DNA of 64,000 nucleotides from Ensifer aridi (GTDB lineage Bacteria; Pseudomonadota; Alphaproteobacteria; Rhizobiales; Rhizobiaceae), in NCBI RefSeq assembly GCF_002078505.1, contig NZ_LUAV01000038.1, positions 124,001 through 188,000 on the forward strand, given 5' to 3'. This document shows, in pieces, positions 42,877-51,882 of the stretch (positions are counted from its first letter, which is position 1; each line of letters starts with the position of its first letter). The position numbers and the translations under genes are program-made. The notes beneath the pieces were generated by a model. The model was given only the letters and a program-made list of their open reading frames with translations, searched no databases and had not been told where the DNA came from.

Positions 42877-43629
42877 TCAGTTAAGTCTCTCTGCCATGAT
42901 CGAATCGCCTTCGAGCCAAAGCTGCACCGCCTGCCCTCGAAGATTGGGCGCCATGTCCTCGGCCGTCTTGTAGACGCCGTCGATGGCGAGCAGCTCCGCT
43001 TCCAACCTGCGGCAGAAGATACGCGCCGAAGCATTTCCGACCGATCCCGCCAGCGCCCGCCCCCGCAGCGTTCCGTAGATATGCACCGAACCTCCGGCGA
43101 TGATTTCCGCGCCGGATGCGACCGATCCGACCACAGTAACGTCGCCTTCCGGGAAGATGATCGATTGGCCGGAGCGCACGGGTTCCTTGACGATGATCGA
43201 AGCCGTCGTCCGCGCCGGCTGCACTTCCTGGGGCGCGACCGGCGCTGCCGGTTTGCCCTTGCCGGTCTTCGGCGATTCGCCGGCCGGTTCGTCCTCCGGG
43301 ACCTCGAAATCCGGCGCCGGCCGGCCGCCTTTCATAGCCGGCGGCATGCCAGGCTCGAAGAGCGACGGACGTCCGCCCTCAATGCCCATGACCCTGACAT
43401 TGCGCTTGCCGAGCTCGTCGAGCAGGCTCTTCAGTTGCGGCCGGTCGATCTCGAGATCGGCAACGTCGAGCACGACGGGCCGTCCCAGAAAGAATCCCGC
43501 GGAACGCGCGGCAAGATCGTCGAGGCGGCCCAGCCACCAATCGAGCGGCAGCTCCGGAGAAAGCACGAGCGCCAGGAACGAGCGGCCCTTGATACGGATC
43601 GAACGAGCGTCAGTTAGCACTTTGGTCAT
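42877..43629 (-). CDS. minC: septum site-determining inhibitor MinC
   Basis: A 250-residue FtsZ assembly inhibitor. The N-terminal domain starts MTKVLTDARSIRIKGRSFLA. A Pro/Lys-rich linker (EPAGESPKTGKGKPAAPVAP) follows, then the C-terminal beta-helix (RSGQSIIFPEGDVTVVGSVA and SVHIYGTLRGRALAG). I choose 43629, not the in-frame 43668 or 43677, because the family begins there and the CtrA-type box would overlap the earlier starts. Confidence 0.92.
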   Translation of the reverse strand: MTKVLTDARSIRIKGRSFLALVLSPELPLDWWLGRLDDLAARSAGFFLGRPVVLDVADLEIDRPQLKSLLDELGKRNVRVMGIEGGRPSLFEPGMPPAMKGGRPAPDFEVPEDEPAGESPKTGKGKPAAPVAPQEVQPARTTASIIVKEPVRSGQSIIFPEGDVTVVGSVASGAEIIAGGSVHIYGTLRGRALAGSVGNASARIFCRRLEAELLAIDGVYKTAEDMAPNLRGQAVQLWLEGDSIMAERLN

Positions 43630-43670
43630 CTTCGTTAATTTTTGGTTGCCAAGATCTACGCGAGTCATGG

Positions 43671-43685
43671 TTAACAAATGGTTAA
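43671..43685. promoter_or_regulatory. CtrA-type binding site upstream of minC
   Basis: TTAA (43671-43674), exactly 7 nt, then TTAA (43682-43685) gives the CtrA consensus TTAA-N7-TTAA. It lies about 42 bp before minC. CtrA control of min genes has been reported in S. meliloti, so this is likely functional. Confidence 0.65.
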
Positions 43686-43921
43686 CCAGGCCTCCTTCTT
43701 TGTTAAGCTTCAGCCGTTTCGCACGGCACAGCGAGTTCTCTTCCCATGCCTCAAGACGGTTCCCTCAGGAGCGCGACCAGCCAGACTTGCGAGCCCCGAC
43801 GATCCTTCTTTCAGCCGCAATGCTGCTGACTGAAGCTTGTACAAGGCTGACGAAGGCGAGTGCGATTCATGCCGCCGCGGGTGCGCAGCGGCAAAAGCTG
43901 GTGAGATACCTGCTTAACCCA

Positions 43922-43950
43922 AGGGAGGGGCGCCAGTGGCGCCCCTCCCT
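43922..43950. terminator. strong hairpin after DUF1127 gene
   Basis: A perfect 13-bp stem, AGGGAGGGGCGCC with GGCGCCCCTCCCT, and a 3-nt loop lie about 34 bp beyond the DUF1127 stop. The T-run is poor on both strands, but the stem is strong enough to end transcription between DUF1127 and the min operon. Confidence 0.6.
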
Positions 43951-43983
43951 CTCATGTCCCTAACCACGGCTGCGGCTTCGGGG

Positions 43984-44247
43984 TCAGTCGGGCGGACGAT
44001 CTGCCGTAGACTGAGTGAAGGCCCTGATGTCCCAGAGGTAAAGGCCGGGTACGCCGAGCGCATCCTCCGGAAGGCCGATGTCGCGGCGCATGCGATTCGA
44101 CAGGTGGGAGATCTGGTTCTTCGTTTGACGGCGCGTCCAGAGGGCGTGCAGCAACGCACGCATGGTCTTCCAGACGCCGAACTTCCGGTACAGTTCATCA
44201 ACCGTCGCCGCAAGGGTATCGACAACTAAAGATTGTGCTTCGCGCAT
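43984..44247 (-). CDS. DUF1127 domain protein
   Basis: An 87-residue protein. The C-terminal ISHLSNRMRRDIGLPEDALG is the DUF1127 motif, after a helical N-terminal half (SLVVDTLAATVDELYRKFGV). In related bacteria small DUF1127 proteins bind RNA and affect phosphate and carbon metabolism. This longer type is less studied. The ATG at 44247 is the likely start; the extension to 44331 is Arg-rich noise. Confidence 0.8.
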   Translation of the reverse strand: MREAQSLVVDTLAATVDELYRKFGVWKTMRALLHALWTRRQTKNQISHLSNRMRRDIGLPEDALGVPGLYLWDIRAFTQSTADRPPD

Positions 44248-44407
44248 GATTTTCCGTCCCGGCGCACTCACGGAGCCAGGTCCTCTCAAGGGTCGAAAAG
44301 ACGTACGGATGCGGACGCGAGATAGGAACAAATCGCTCCGTCAGCCGGTCACGTCAGGTCAAAGGGGAAATGCCAAGTGGCGGAAATCCGGGCTCAAAGC
44401 CCCGAAA

Positions 44408-44497
44408 TCAAATTCGGCTGAGGCGAGATGCGCGGCGCATCGAAGCCATGGTAGCCGTTCCGCCACAGAGGCGCACAAACACGAGAATGGGATTCAT
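44408..44497 (-). CDS. possible 29-aa peptide
   Basis: A short frame, MNPILVFVRLCGGTATMASM, ending in ASRLSRI, has GAGGAGG about 8 nt before its ATG. The ribosome-binding site is good for so short a frame. It might be a leader peptide for the DUF1127 gene. No family is recognised. Confidence 0.35.
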   Translation of the reverse strand: MNPILVFVRLCGGTATMASMRRASRLSRI

Positions 44498-44794
44498 CTT
44501 CACGCCTCCTCTGATTTGAATTGCGGATAACGTTATCTTACACGAGACCCGCCGATCGGCAAGTACACAATTTCGAATTGTAGCCATCGCACGGGAATCG
44601 TTGCAGGAAAGCAACACCCCTGTAAACGACGCTCACGACCGCCCCGACACAAGATGGCGGTCCTGCGCTTCGATCGGCGGCCGCGGGGTGGCACCCTCAG
44701 CCGCTCGATATGACGGAGCATTCTGACGGGAACGGCGGCTGACCGCCGGTCCGCAACGTCCCTATTTCCGGTTACGCCACAACAGACAGAGCAA
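44498..44794. other. intergenic gap
   Basis: No gene seen. It has an AT-rich part near 44515-44580 that may be a promoter for the small minus-strand genes. The rest shows no clear structure. Confidence 0.45.
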
Positions 44795-45811
44795 TCACCT
44801 CTGATCGACATCGCGACCGAGAAGCTTCTCAATTTCCGCCATCGCCGTTGCCGGCAACGGTCCTTTCTCGATCGAGCCCAGATTTTCGCGCACTTGCGCC
44901 TCCGTCTTGAAGCCCGGTATGGGAAAGGTGTTGGGAGAACGGGCAAGAAGCCATCCGAGCGCCCCTTGAGCCAAAGTCCTGCCATCGGTCTGCAGAAGTT
45001 CGCGCACCTCAGACAGGCGCCGGAGATAATCGGCACGCGGCCGCCCATCCTCGAAGAATCGCACCCAATTGTGACCTGCCGCGCGCACGTCGTCTTCAGG
45101 TAAGCGCGTGTCAGGTCCGAACTTGCCGGTCAGGAACCCCATCGCCAGGGGAGACCGATTGAGGCTGGCGAGATCGTTGCCCTCACACATCGTCAGCATG
45201 TCCGGCCCATCAATGAAGACGTTCAGTTCCTGCTGAACCGCGACGAAATGCGGGAATTTCACCATGCGCTTCGCCGCGGCGGCGTTATCCGTACTCCAGC
45301 CCCAGAAACGGATGGAACCGGCCTCCGTCAACTTCTCGAGCGTTTCACCGGCGGCATCCGCCTGATCATCCGTAAGCTCGCCGACATGTATCTGGTAGAG
45401 GTCGATATAGCCGGTGCCCAAACGCTGGAGCGATGCGGCGCAGGCTCGCTCGATATAAGCCGGGCTGACATCGGTGCCGACCAGGGCGCGGGCGGCGCGA
45501 TCGTGGGTATAGCCGAACTTGGTCGCGATGATTGCGTCGCCTCTTCGGCCCTTCAGCGCCCGGCCGATAACCTCCTCACTGTGCCCGGTTCCATAGGCGT
45601 CAGCCGTGTCGATCAGTGACGCACCCATCTCGAGTCCAAGGTTGATGGCGCGGATCGACTGCTCGTCGTCAATCTCTCCCCAACCATCCGGCTTTCCACC
45701 GAGGGTGAAATAGCCTCCAATCGCCCAGCAGCCGAGACCGACGGGTGCGGCGGACAGGCCCGATCGTCCCAGTGGTCTGCGCATATTCGTGGAGATGTCG
45801 TCGGCAAGCAT
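44795..45811 (-). CDS. aldo/keto reductase
   Basis: A 338-residue (beta/alpha)8 NADPH oxidoreductase. LIDTADAYGTGHSEEVIGRA contains the catalytic Asp and Tyr, ATKFGY the Lys and IDLYQIHV the His-type position. The start MLADDISTNMRRPLGRSG is behind AAGGAAGG; the frame to 45952 is noise. Substrate is unknown. It is a single gene with its own promoter region. Confidence 0.88.
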   Translation of the reverse strand: MLADDISTNMRRPLGRSGLSAAPVGLGCWAIGGYFTLGGKPDGWGEIDDEQSIRAINLGLEMGASLIDTADAYGTGHSEEVIGRALKGRRGDAIIATKFGYTHDRAARALVGTDVSPAYIERACAASLQRLGTGYIDLYQIHVGELTDDQADAAGETLEKLTEAGSIRFWGWSTDNAAAAKRMVKFPHFVAVQQELNVFIDGPDMLTMCEGNDLASLNRSPLAMGFLTGKFGPDTRLPEDDVRAAGHNWVRFFEDGRPRADYLRRLSEVRELLQTDGRTLAQGALGWLLARSPNTFPIPGFKTEAQVRENLGSIEKGPLPATAMAEIEKLLGRDVDQR

Positions 45812-46075
45812 GGTGTTCCTTCCTTGGTCGCGAGATGCGTCAACTATGTCACCTCGCATGCGGCGATCAGAAGCTTCGAATCCGCAGGGTATTTTTCGCC
45901 TGTGAAAAACCGGCGACCGCGACCGGCACATCATTCCGCTCCGCCAGAACAACGCTATTCCATCGTTTATTATTGCTTAGCGAGAGGCGTGCTACGCTAG
46001 GCCCTCATCTCTGGTTGATTCGGCAAATGCGATAGCCGTCAATCCGAGATGGTCGTCAGCAGCGGAGGAACTACC

Positions 46076-46297
46076 ATGAACCGAAACGTGATCATTGGCA
46101 TCATCGTGCTCGCGATCATCATCCTCGCGGTCATCTTCTTCATGCCAGGACAGCAGACGGCGGAAACGCCCACGGCAGGCGAGACCCCGCCGGCCACAAC
46201 AGAGCCCGCCCCGACCACAACAGAGCCCGCGCCCACGACGCCGGCACCGGCACCAACCACGCCGGCACCCGCGCCCGCCACGCCGCCCGCTCAATAA
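46076..46297 (+). CDS. membrane-anchored Pro/Thr-rich small protein
   Basis: A 73-residue protein. One membrane helix (VIIGIIVLAIIILAVIFFMP) is followed by a tail of repeated EPAPTT/PAPAPTT units. GGAGG lies about 8 nt before the ATG at 46076; an earlier in-frame start at 46049 lacks one. The tail could cross the periplasm or peptidoglycan. No named family is recognised. Confidence 0.7.
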   Translation: MNRNVIIGIIVLAIIILAVIFFMPGQQTAETPTAGETPPATTEPAPTTTEPAPTTPAPAPTTPAPAPATPPAQ

Positions 46298-46311
46298 GGA
46301 CGCGTCCGATC

Positions 46312-46340
46312 GCGCACCCCGTCTTGCGGGCGGGGCGCGC
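46312..46340. terminator. possible hairpin between converging genes
   Basis: GCGCACCCCG (46312-46321) pairs with CGGGGCGCGC (46331-46340) with one mismatch, after the Pro-rich gene and before the nadE stop. There is no T-run. Confidence 0.35.
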
Positions 46341-46424
46341 GACCGGAATCATGCGGATCGTCGAACAGCGGCATCGCGGGAGGCAGGGGAGCTTCGCCGG
46401 CAGCTGAAGCTCTCGCCTGCACCT

Positions 46425-47432
46425 TCAGTGCGCGATTTCCTCAACCGGCTGCACGAGCTGCGGCCCGAGATGGAGATAGCGTGTCGCCTTGCGCTTGGCG
46501 GCGATGTCGGCCCAGACGCGCTCCACCTGAGCGGCGGTCAGATTCGCGGCACGGCTCACTTCCTCGGCGCTGAGACCGATGTTGAGACCGTAGAGGCAGA
46601 GATCCATCCGGTCATAGGGCAGAGAGAAATAGAATTCTTCCTGCGTCTGTGCGAGCGAATAGGTGTCGGTGGTCGGCGGCCGGCGCCGGATTTCTTCGGG
46701 CACGCCGAGATAGGCGGCAAGCGCGTAGATCTGTGACTTGTAGAGATGCGCGATGGGCTTGACGTCGGCCGCGCCGTCGCCGTTCTTGACGAAGAAGCCC
46801 TGGTCGTATTCCAGCCTGTTCGGCGTGCCTAGGACGGCGAAGTTCAGGCGGTCGGCGTGGTAATATTCGATCTGCTTGCGGGTGCGCTGTTTCATGTTCG
46901 TCGCAGCGACTATGCCGAGATAGACCGAGGGCGGCATGCGCAGCTTCGTCTGCCGGCCCTCAGGGTCCTGCACCACCAGCGACGAGATATTGTAGCCCTC
47001 ACCTTCGAGCGCATTGGCGATGACGATCTTCGATGCCCAGCCCGGGCCGTAATCGGGAACGAGCTCACGGATGAAGGCGTCGCGCCGCGCGTAGCAGCCC
47101 ATCGCGGTGAGCGTCGGGCCGATATCCTCCACGATCGCCGCGACGCCGAAGGTCTCGGCCACCAGTCGGCCGAGGCGAAGGCTTTCCGGATCGGAATCGT
47201 TTTCCGGCATGAACAGGCAGAACACGTTCTTCGCACCGACGGCGCGTACGGCAAGCGCCACCGAGACGCTGGAGTCAATCCCTCCGGAGAGACCCAGCAC
47301 GAGACCGCGTTTGCGCATCGCGCGCAACTGCGCGCGAAGGCCCTCGACGATGCGCTCGGTCTCCCCGGCCTCGTCGATCTTCAGGGCATCGGCGGAGAAA
47401 ACGAATGTGTCCTCACTCGGGCGGATATTCAT
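46425..47432 (-). CDS. nadE: NH3-dependent NAD synthetase-like protein
   Basis: A 335-residue N-type ATP pyrophosphatase without the glutaminase domain. LSGGIDSS (49-55) is the PP-loop. FFVKNGDGAADVKPIAHLYK and RRPPTTDTY are NadE active-site parts. The enzyme makes NAD from deamido-NAD with ammonia and ATP. It is longer than the 275-residue E. coli protein. It sits last in an asnO-acp-ligase operon and overlaps the ligase gene (ATGA), so it may serve a related amide-forming reaction. Confidence 0.85.
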   Translation of the reverse strand: MNIRPSEDTFVFSADALKIDEAGETERIVEGLRAQLRAMRKRGLVLGLSGGIDSSVSVALAVRAVGAKNVFCLFMPENDSDPESLRLGRLVAETFGVAAIVEDIGPTLTAMGCYARRDAFIRELVPDYGPGWASKIVIANALEGEGYNISSLVVQDPEGRQTKLRMPPSVYLGIVAATNMKQRTRKQIEYYHADRLNFAVLGTPNRLEYDQGFFVKNGDGAADVKPIAHLYKSQIYALAAYLGVPEEIRRRPPTTDTYSLAQTQEEFYFSLPYDRMDLCLYGLNIGLSAEEVSRAANLTAAQVERVWADIAAKRKATRYLHLGPQLVQPVEEIAH

Positions 47433-48976
47433 TCTGCGGGCTCCAATGTTTCGGCCGCAAGCCGGCGACTGACCTTGCCTGTGTCCGTCTTCGGAAGCTC
47501 GGTGCGGAATTCCAGGATCTTCGGGACCATAAAATCCTCGAGATGACGGGCGCAATGGCGGATGATGTCCTTTTCCGTGAGTGTCGGATCCGAGAGCACG
47601 ACAAGAGCGCCGATGGCAGCCCCAAGCACCGGATCGGGAACACCGATAACGACCGCTTCGGCAATGCCCGGATGGGCATGCAGCACCGTCTCGACCTCCT
47701 TGGGCGCCACCTTCTCGCCGCGTGTCTTGATGATGTCGTCCTTGCGGCCGACGAAATAGAGGAAGCCCGCCTCATCGGCGCGGAAGAGGTCGCCGGTGTA
47801 AAGTACCTTTTCCCACGGGTTCGGCCCCGGGCGCAGCATGCGTTCGGTGGCGGCGTCGTTGCGCCAGTAACCCTGCATCACATGCGGGCCGCGGATGACG
47901 AGTTCGCCGGCGACGCCGGGCGCCACGCGCTTGCCCTCGTCGTCGACCACGAAGGCCTCCGTGTTGGGAATGGCGATGCCGACCGAGCCGGGGCGGCGGT
48001 CGAGTTCTTCGGGCGGCAGGTAGGTGCAGCGCTTGCACTCCGTGAGCCCGTACATGGAATAGATCCTGGCGGCGGGAAAGAGCTCCCTAAGACGGGCAAT
48101 ATGCGCCGGCGGCAGTGCCGCGGCGGTGTTGGAGATATAGCGAAGGCTCGGCAGGAAACCGGGTTCGAGATCGCGCATCTGCAGGATCATCGCTGCCATC
48201 GTCGGCACCAGCGGAAAACCGGTCACGCCCTCGGCACGGATCCGCTCAAAGATCGCCTGCGGGAAGGCGAAGGACTTTTCAAGCACGAGCGTGGCTCCGA
48301 GCCGGGTCGCCATCAGGAGCTGATAGAGGCCGTAATCGAAGGCGAGCGGCAGGACGTTCAGGATGATGTCGTCCGGCGTGTTGCGCAAATAGGTGGTGAT
48401 CGACTCCGACGCCGCATCGATATTGCGATGGGTCATCATCACGCCCTTGGGGCGGCCGGTCGAACCGGAAGTATAGATCAGCATCGCGAGATCGACGTCG
48501 ATGCCGCCATGCGGGACAGGCGCCGTGTCTGCCGCCAGGCAGTCCTCGAAGGACGCCGCTCCTTCCGGCGTGCGGCCGCCTGGCACCGCGGTCGACGCGA
48601 CGATAGGCGCTTTATCGGCCGAAAGGGCGCGCGCTTCCGCGACCACCGGCATCAGCTTGGCCTGCGTCAGGATCGCCGCCGCCTCGCAGTCGGCGATGAT
48701 GTAGGCGAGCTTGTCGGCCTTGGTGGAAGCATTGATCGGGCTGAAGGTCGCGCCCGCCTTGAGGGTTGCGAAGATCGCGACCGCCGCCTCCCAGCAATTG
48801 TCCATGAAGACGAGCACGCGGTCGTTCCGCGTCACGCCGTTTGCTCGAAGGGCGGTGGCAAGCCGGCTCGAAAGCTCATCGAGCTCGGCGTAGCTGAGCC
48901 GCCTGCGATCGGTGACTAACGCCGTCTTTGCGGCGTTCGCCGCGGCGTTCCTGATGAGGAATTGCTCGAACCGCAT
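47429..48976 (-). CDS. acyl-AMP ligase (AMP-dependent synthetase)
   Basis: A 515-residue ANL-superfamily enzyme. YTSGSTGRPKG (168-178) is the AMP-binding P-loop, YGLTECKR and YTGDLFR follow, and PKTDTGKVSRR near the end has the catalytic Lys. Close relatives are annotated as exosortase-system-associated ligases that work with an ACP. Here an ACP gene is just upstream, so it probably charges the ACP with an acid. The ATG at 48976 is the normal family start. Confidence 0.85.
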   Translation of the reverse strand: MRFEQFLIRNAAANAAKTALVTDRRRLSYAELDELSSRLATALRANGVTRNDRVLVFMDNCWEAAVAIFATLKAGATFSPINASTKADKLAYIIADCEAAAILTQAKLMPVVAEARALSADKAPIVASTAVPGGRTPEGAASFEDCLAADTAPVPHGGIDVDLAMLIYTSGSTGRPKGVMMTHRNIDAASESITTYLRNTPDDIILNVLPLAFDYGLYQLLMATRLGATLVLEKSFAFPQAIFERIRAEGVTGFPLVPTMAAMILQMRDLEPGFLPSLRYISNTAAALPPAHIARLRELFPAARIYSMYGLTECKRCTYLPPEELDRRPGSVGIAIPNTEAFVVDDEGKRVAPGVAGELVIRGPHVMQGYWRNDAATERMLRPGPNPWEKVLYTGDLFRADEAGFLYFVGRKDDIIKTRGEKVAPKEVETVLHAHPGIAEAVVIGVPDPVLGAAIGALVVLSDPTLTEKDIIRHCARHLEDFMVPKILEFRTELPKTDTGKVSRRLAAETLEPAE

Positions 48977-49002
48977 TGTTGGTGCCCCCGCCCTCACGCT
49001 CT

Positions 49003-49269
49003 CTAGGCCGTGACCGGCACGGCGGCCTTCGCCTCGACGAAAGCCACGATGGCCGACAGCGAATCGAGGTTCTGAGGCACGATATCGGTGTCGGCCATCG
49101 CGATCCCGAACTGGTCCTCGATGAAGGCGACGAGTTCCAGAACGCCGGTCGAATCGATGATGTCGTTCTCGATCAGCGAAGCCGCGTCGGCGAGCTCATA
49201 GGACGCGTCGCCGAAGAGAAAGTTCTCGATGATGAATGTCTTGACTCTGTCCTTAATCGTTTCCGTCAT
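49003..49269 (-). CDS. acyl carrier protein
   Basis: An 88-residue carrier protein. The phosphopantetheine Ser is in IIDSTGVLEL (Ser40), and DQFGIAMADTDIVPQNLDSL is the following helix-rich part. It is not the fatty-acid-synthesis ACP by sequence. The partner ligase is next to it, and both lie behind an asparagine-synthetase-type amidotransferase. It carries the acyl intermediate of an uncharacterised pathway. Confidence 0.88.
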   Translation of the reverse strand: MTETIKDRVKTFIIENFLFGDASYELADAASLIENDIIDSTGVLELVAFIEDQFGIAMADTDIVPQNLDSLSAIVAFVEAKAAVPVTA

Positions 49270-49296
49270 CTCTACTATTCCTTTCCTTGAATGGTC

Positions 49297-51234
49297 TCAG
49301 GCGGCTTCCGCCTTGCCGATGCTGGTACCGGTGAATGTCTGGAGCCACAGTTGCGTCGAGAGAATGCCGACGAAGGCGGCGTTGTCGCGGAAGCCGGAGG
49401 CCGGGCGCGCCTGGCATTTCTCGTAAAGCTTCGCCACCGCCTTCTCGTTGAAGAGGCCGCGTGAGGCGATCGCATCCTCGCTCATGGCGTCGCGGACGTA
49501 ATCGAGTTCGCCCGGACCGCTGAAGGAATGGCTGTCGGGGGCGCGATAGGGCTGCTTCACCCGCCTGCCGATCGTGGGCGGCAAGAGATCCTTCGTCGCT
49601 TCGCGCAGAATGTGCTTCTCCACCAGGCCCTTCAGCTTGATCGCCGGCGGCAGCTTGGCGGCGAACTCGACAAGGCGATGATCGAGGAAGGGGAAGCGGC
49701 CCTCGACGCCATGCGCCATGGCCATACGGTCGCCTTGGCTGGAGAGAATGTAGCCGGGCAGCAGGAAGCGGCTTTCGAGATACTGCGCCTGATGCAACGG
49801 ATGCCAGCGGCCGAAATCCTGAGGCAGGCGGCCGATGAGTTCGTCGGCCGCTTCATAGTCCTTCAACTCGGCGCGAAGGTCGCCGGAAAAGAACAGCTTC
49901 GTCGCAGCCGTACCCTTAAGCCGAGGGCGATGCGAGAAGAGCGGGTCGTCGAGCGGCTCGTCGCCCGCTCCGAAGAAGGCCGCGAGATATTCCGGCGACT
50001 GCTGTTTCAGGCCCGGCAGATAGGGATAGAGTTTGCGGAAGAGATGCGGCCTGATGCGCGAACCGGGTTGGCGGCCGCAGAAACGGCGCACGCGCGCTTC
50101 CTTGAAGATGTCGTAGCCTGCAAAAACTTCGTCCGCTCCCTCGCCCGTCAGCACGACCTTCAGACCCGCCTCGCGCACGAGGCGCGACAATTGGTAAAGC
50201 GGAGCGGGCGCGGTGCGGATGATCGGACGCTCCGTGAAGCGGATCACCTCGGGGAAAACCTTGGCGATGTCGCCGGCACGGCAGGCGACTGCGCTATGCT
50301 CAGTGCCGAGTGCTGCCGCCATTTCCAACTGGAAAGCGCTTTCGTCATGTTCGGCGCTGTCGAAGGTGACCGAGAAGGTCCGAAGGCCCTGCGACGTCAT
50401 GCCAGCCGCAAGAGCCGAGACGATCGACGAATCGAGGCCACCCGAGAGATAGGCCCCGACAGGGACATCGGCGCGCATGCGGATCCGGGTGGCATCGGTC
50501 AAGAGGGCGCGCAGTTCCTCCGCCGCGCCGCTCTCATCGCTGTACGTCGAGGCTTGATGGTGATCGGGGAACTGAGGCTGCCAGTAAGACCGTGTCGTCA
50601 CGCCCCGCTGATCGGCGATCATCAGGTGCCCCGGTTCAAGCTCAAGGATATTGCGGAAGGGGGTGCGTGGCGCGATAGGCGCCCAGAGCGTGAAGATCTG
50701 GTCGAGCGCGATCGGGTCGATCTCGGCCGAGATGCCCGGAACCGCAAGCAGCGCCTTGACCTCCGAGGCGAAATAGAGCGTGCCGCCGTGCATGGTATGG
50801 AAAAGCGGCCGCACGCCCATGCGGTCGCGCGCCAGCATCATCCGGCGGCGGCGGGCGTCCCAAATCGCAAAGGCAAAGTCGCCGTTGAGCACCGACACGC
50901 AGTCTTCGCCCATCTCATCATAGAGATGAAGGATGACTTCCGTGTCGCTTGACGTTTGGAACCGGCGGCCTCTGGCGCGAAGCTCCTCGCGCAGTTCCAC
51001 ATAATTGAAGATCTCACCGTTGAAGGCGATCGTGAGTTCGCCGCTCGCATCCGACATCGGCTGCTGGCCGTCGCCGAGCCCGACGATGGACAAGCGCACA
51101 TGGCCGAGGCCTGCGTCCGGCGCGACGAAGATGCCGTGCTCGTCGGGCCCACGATGCGCGATTGCGGCCGTCATCCTTTCGAGAAGGGCTTTTCCGTCCC
51201 GTATTGAACCAAAATAGCCGCTGAAGCCACACAT
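49297..51234 (-). CDS. asnO: asparagine synthetase-like glutamine amidotransferase
   Basis: A 645-residue AsnB-type enzyme. Cys2 of MCGFSGYFG is the glutaminase nucleophile, with AHRGPDE and FNGEIFNY. The ATP-pyrophosphatase has SGGLDS (264-269) and LTGEGADEVFAGYD. The S. meliloti homologue AsnO is known to modulate FixT activity, linking it to symbiotic gene control. The real product may be an amide on an ACP-bound or polymer substrate and not asparagine. An AT-rich upstream region (51235-51609) holds its promoter. Confidence 0.88.
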   Translation of the reverse strand: MCGFSGYFGSIRDGKALLERMTAAIAHRGPDEHGIFVAPDAGLGHVRLSIVGLGDGQQPMSDASGELTIAFNGEIFNYVELREELRARGRRFQTSSDTEVILHLYDEMGEDCVSVLNGDFAFAIWDARRRRMMLARDRMGVRPLFHTMHGGTLYFASEVKALLAVPGISAEIDPIALDQIFTLWAPIAPRTPFRNILELEPGHLMIADQRGVTTRSYWQPQFPDHHQASTYSDESGAAEELRALLTDATRIRMRADVPVGAYLSGGLDSSIVSALAAGMTSQGLRTFSVTFDSAEHDESAFQLEMAAALGTEHSAVACRAGDIAKVFPEVIRFTERPIIRTAPAPLYQLSRLVREAGLKVVLTGEGADEVFAGYDIFKEARVRRFCGRQPGSRIRPHLFRKLYPYLPGLKQQSPEYLAAFFGAGDEPLDDPLFSHRPRLKGTAATKLFFSGDLRAELKDYEAADELIGRLPQDFGRWHPLHQAQYLESRFLLPGYILSSQGDRMAMAHGVEGRFPFLDHRLVEFAAKLPPAIKLKGLVEKHILREATKDLLPPTIGRRVKQPYRAPDSHSFSGPGELDYVRDAMSEDAIASRGLFNEKAVAKLYEKCQARPASGFRDNAAFVGILSTQLWLQTFTGTSIGKAEAA

Positions 51235-51609
51235 GCCAAATCGCTCTCACGTCCGCAATGACTTCTGAAGTATAGACTGGATGGCGGCCGCAGGAGTTAA
51301 TTGCGGAAGAATTCTTCAATGATGGTAAATTGTTCAAAATAAGCCGACAATAATGTCAGACTTGCAAGCTTTAATATGACCAAGGAAGCCCCTGTTTACT
51401 TAAATACAATTTTACGACAATTTTATTTAAACTGGATAAACACTCGGATCGGCCAAGCTTAACAAGAAGATGGCCAGTCAGGCCCGCTTGCCGAACTGCG
51501 CTTTCCTCTTCGCCGCCTCCCGGCCGCGCAGGCAGAAACGTGGTTTCCTCTTTGTTAAGGAAAAGCGTCCAATCTTCGCGCCTGAGGTGCAATCTCTTCG
51601 GAGCACATG
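51235..51609. other. AT-rich divergent promoter region
   Basis: This is the most AT-rich stretch noted in the window (for example 51330-51425, with TTTAATATGACC and TTAAATACAATTTTACGAC). It separates asnO from a small plus-strand gene and probably holds promoters for both. I see no gene in it. Confidence 0.5.
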
Positions 51610-51732
51610 ATGAGCTACGACTGGACCGGCGAGCGAACACGCCGAATGAAGATGATGAGATACGGCATCGCCATCGCCGTCGCCCTCGGCCTGATCGTGG
51701 GCGCGGCATCGCTGACGCTGCAGGCAATTTAG
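51610..51732 (+). CDS. small single-helix membrane protein (40 aa)
   Basis: It starts MSYDWTGERTRRMKMMRYGI and continues into one membrane helix (IAIAVALGLIVGAASLTL). GGAG lies 6 nt before the second ATG (51610); the first ATG (51607) is too close. Similar small proteins recur in rhizobia. Function is unknown. Confidence 0.6.
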   Translation: MSYDWTGERTRRMKMMRYGIAIAVALGLIVGAASLTLQAI

Positions 51733-51779
51733 CCCGGGATGAGGAAAAGAGTGCGCGGTTTTCCGTCCGCATCCCGCGC
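51732..51779. repeat. RIME-like palindromic repeat
   Basis: CCCGGGATGAGGAAAAGAGTG, then CGCGGTTTTCCGTCCGCATC, matches the element at 42798-42848. It begins at the stop of the small membrane protein gene. Confidence 0.75.
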
Positions 51780-51794
51780 CAACTTATTAGAATC

Positions 51795-51842
51795 GATCAC
51801 GTTCATGATCTTAGGTCGATCCGACCTAAAATCATCGTGATC
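51795..51842. repeat. palindromic hairpin element
   Basis: GATCACG and CGTGATC form the outer arms; inside, TTAGGTCG and CGACCTAA form a perfect stem. It directly joins the RIME-like element and the next repeat, making one mosaic. Confidence 0.65.
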
Positions 51843-51882
51843 TAATGCATGTCGCCCAGAAGCGTGCAGCGCGTTTGGGACC
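51842..51882. repeat. dispersed repeat, copy 1
   Basis: CTAATGCATGTCGCCCAGAA, then GCGTGCAGCGCGTTTGGGAC, is nearly the same as 52492-52532. It is the third block of the mosaic. Confidence 0.6.

Noticed and set aside
47405..48919. 504-aa plus-strand open frame
   Set aside because: It is antisense to the acyl-AMP ligase, which has all its motifs.
49528..50952. 474-aa plus-strand open frame
   Set aside because: It is antisense to the amidotransferase and has no recognisable domain.
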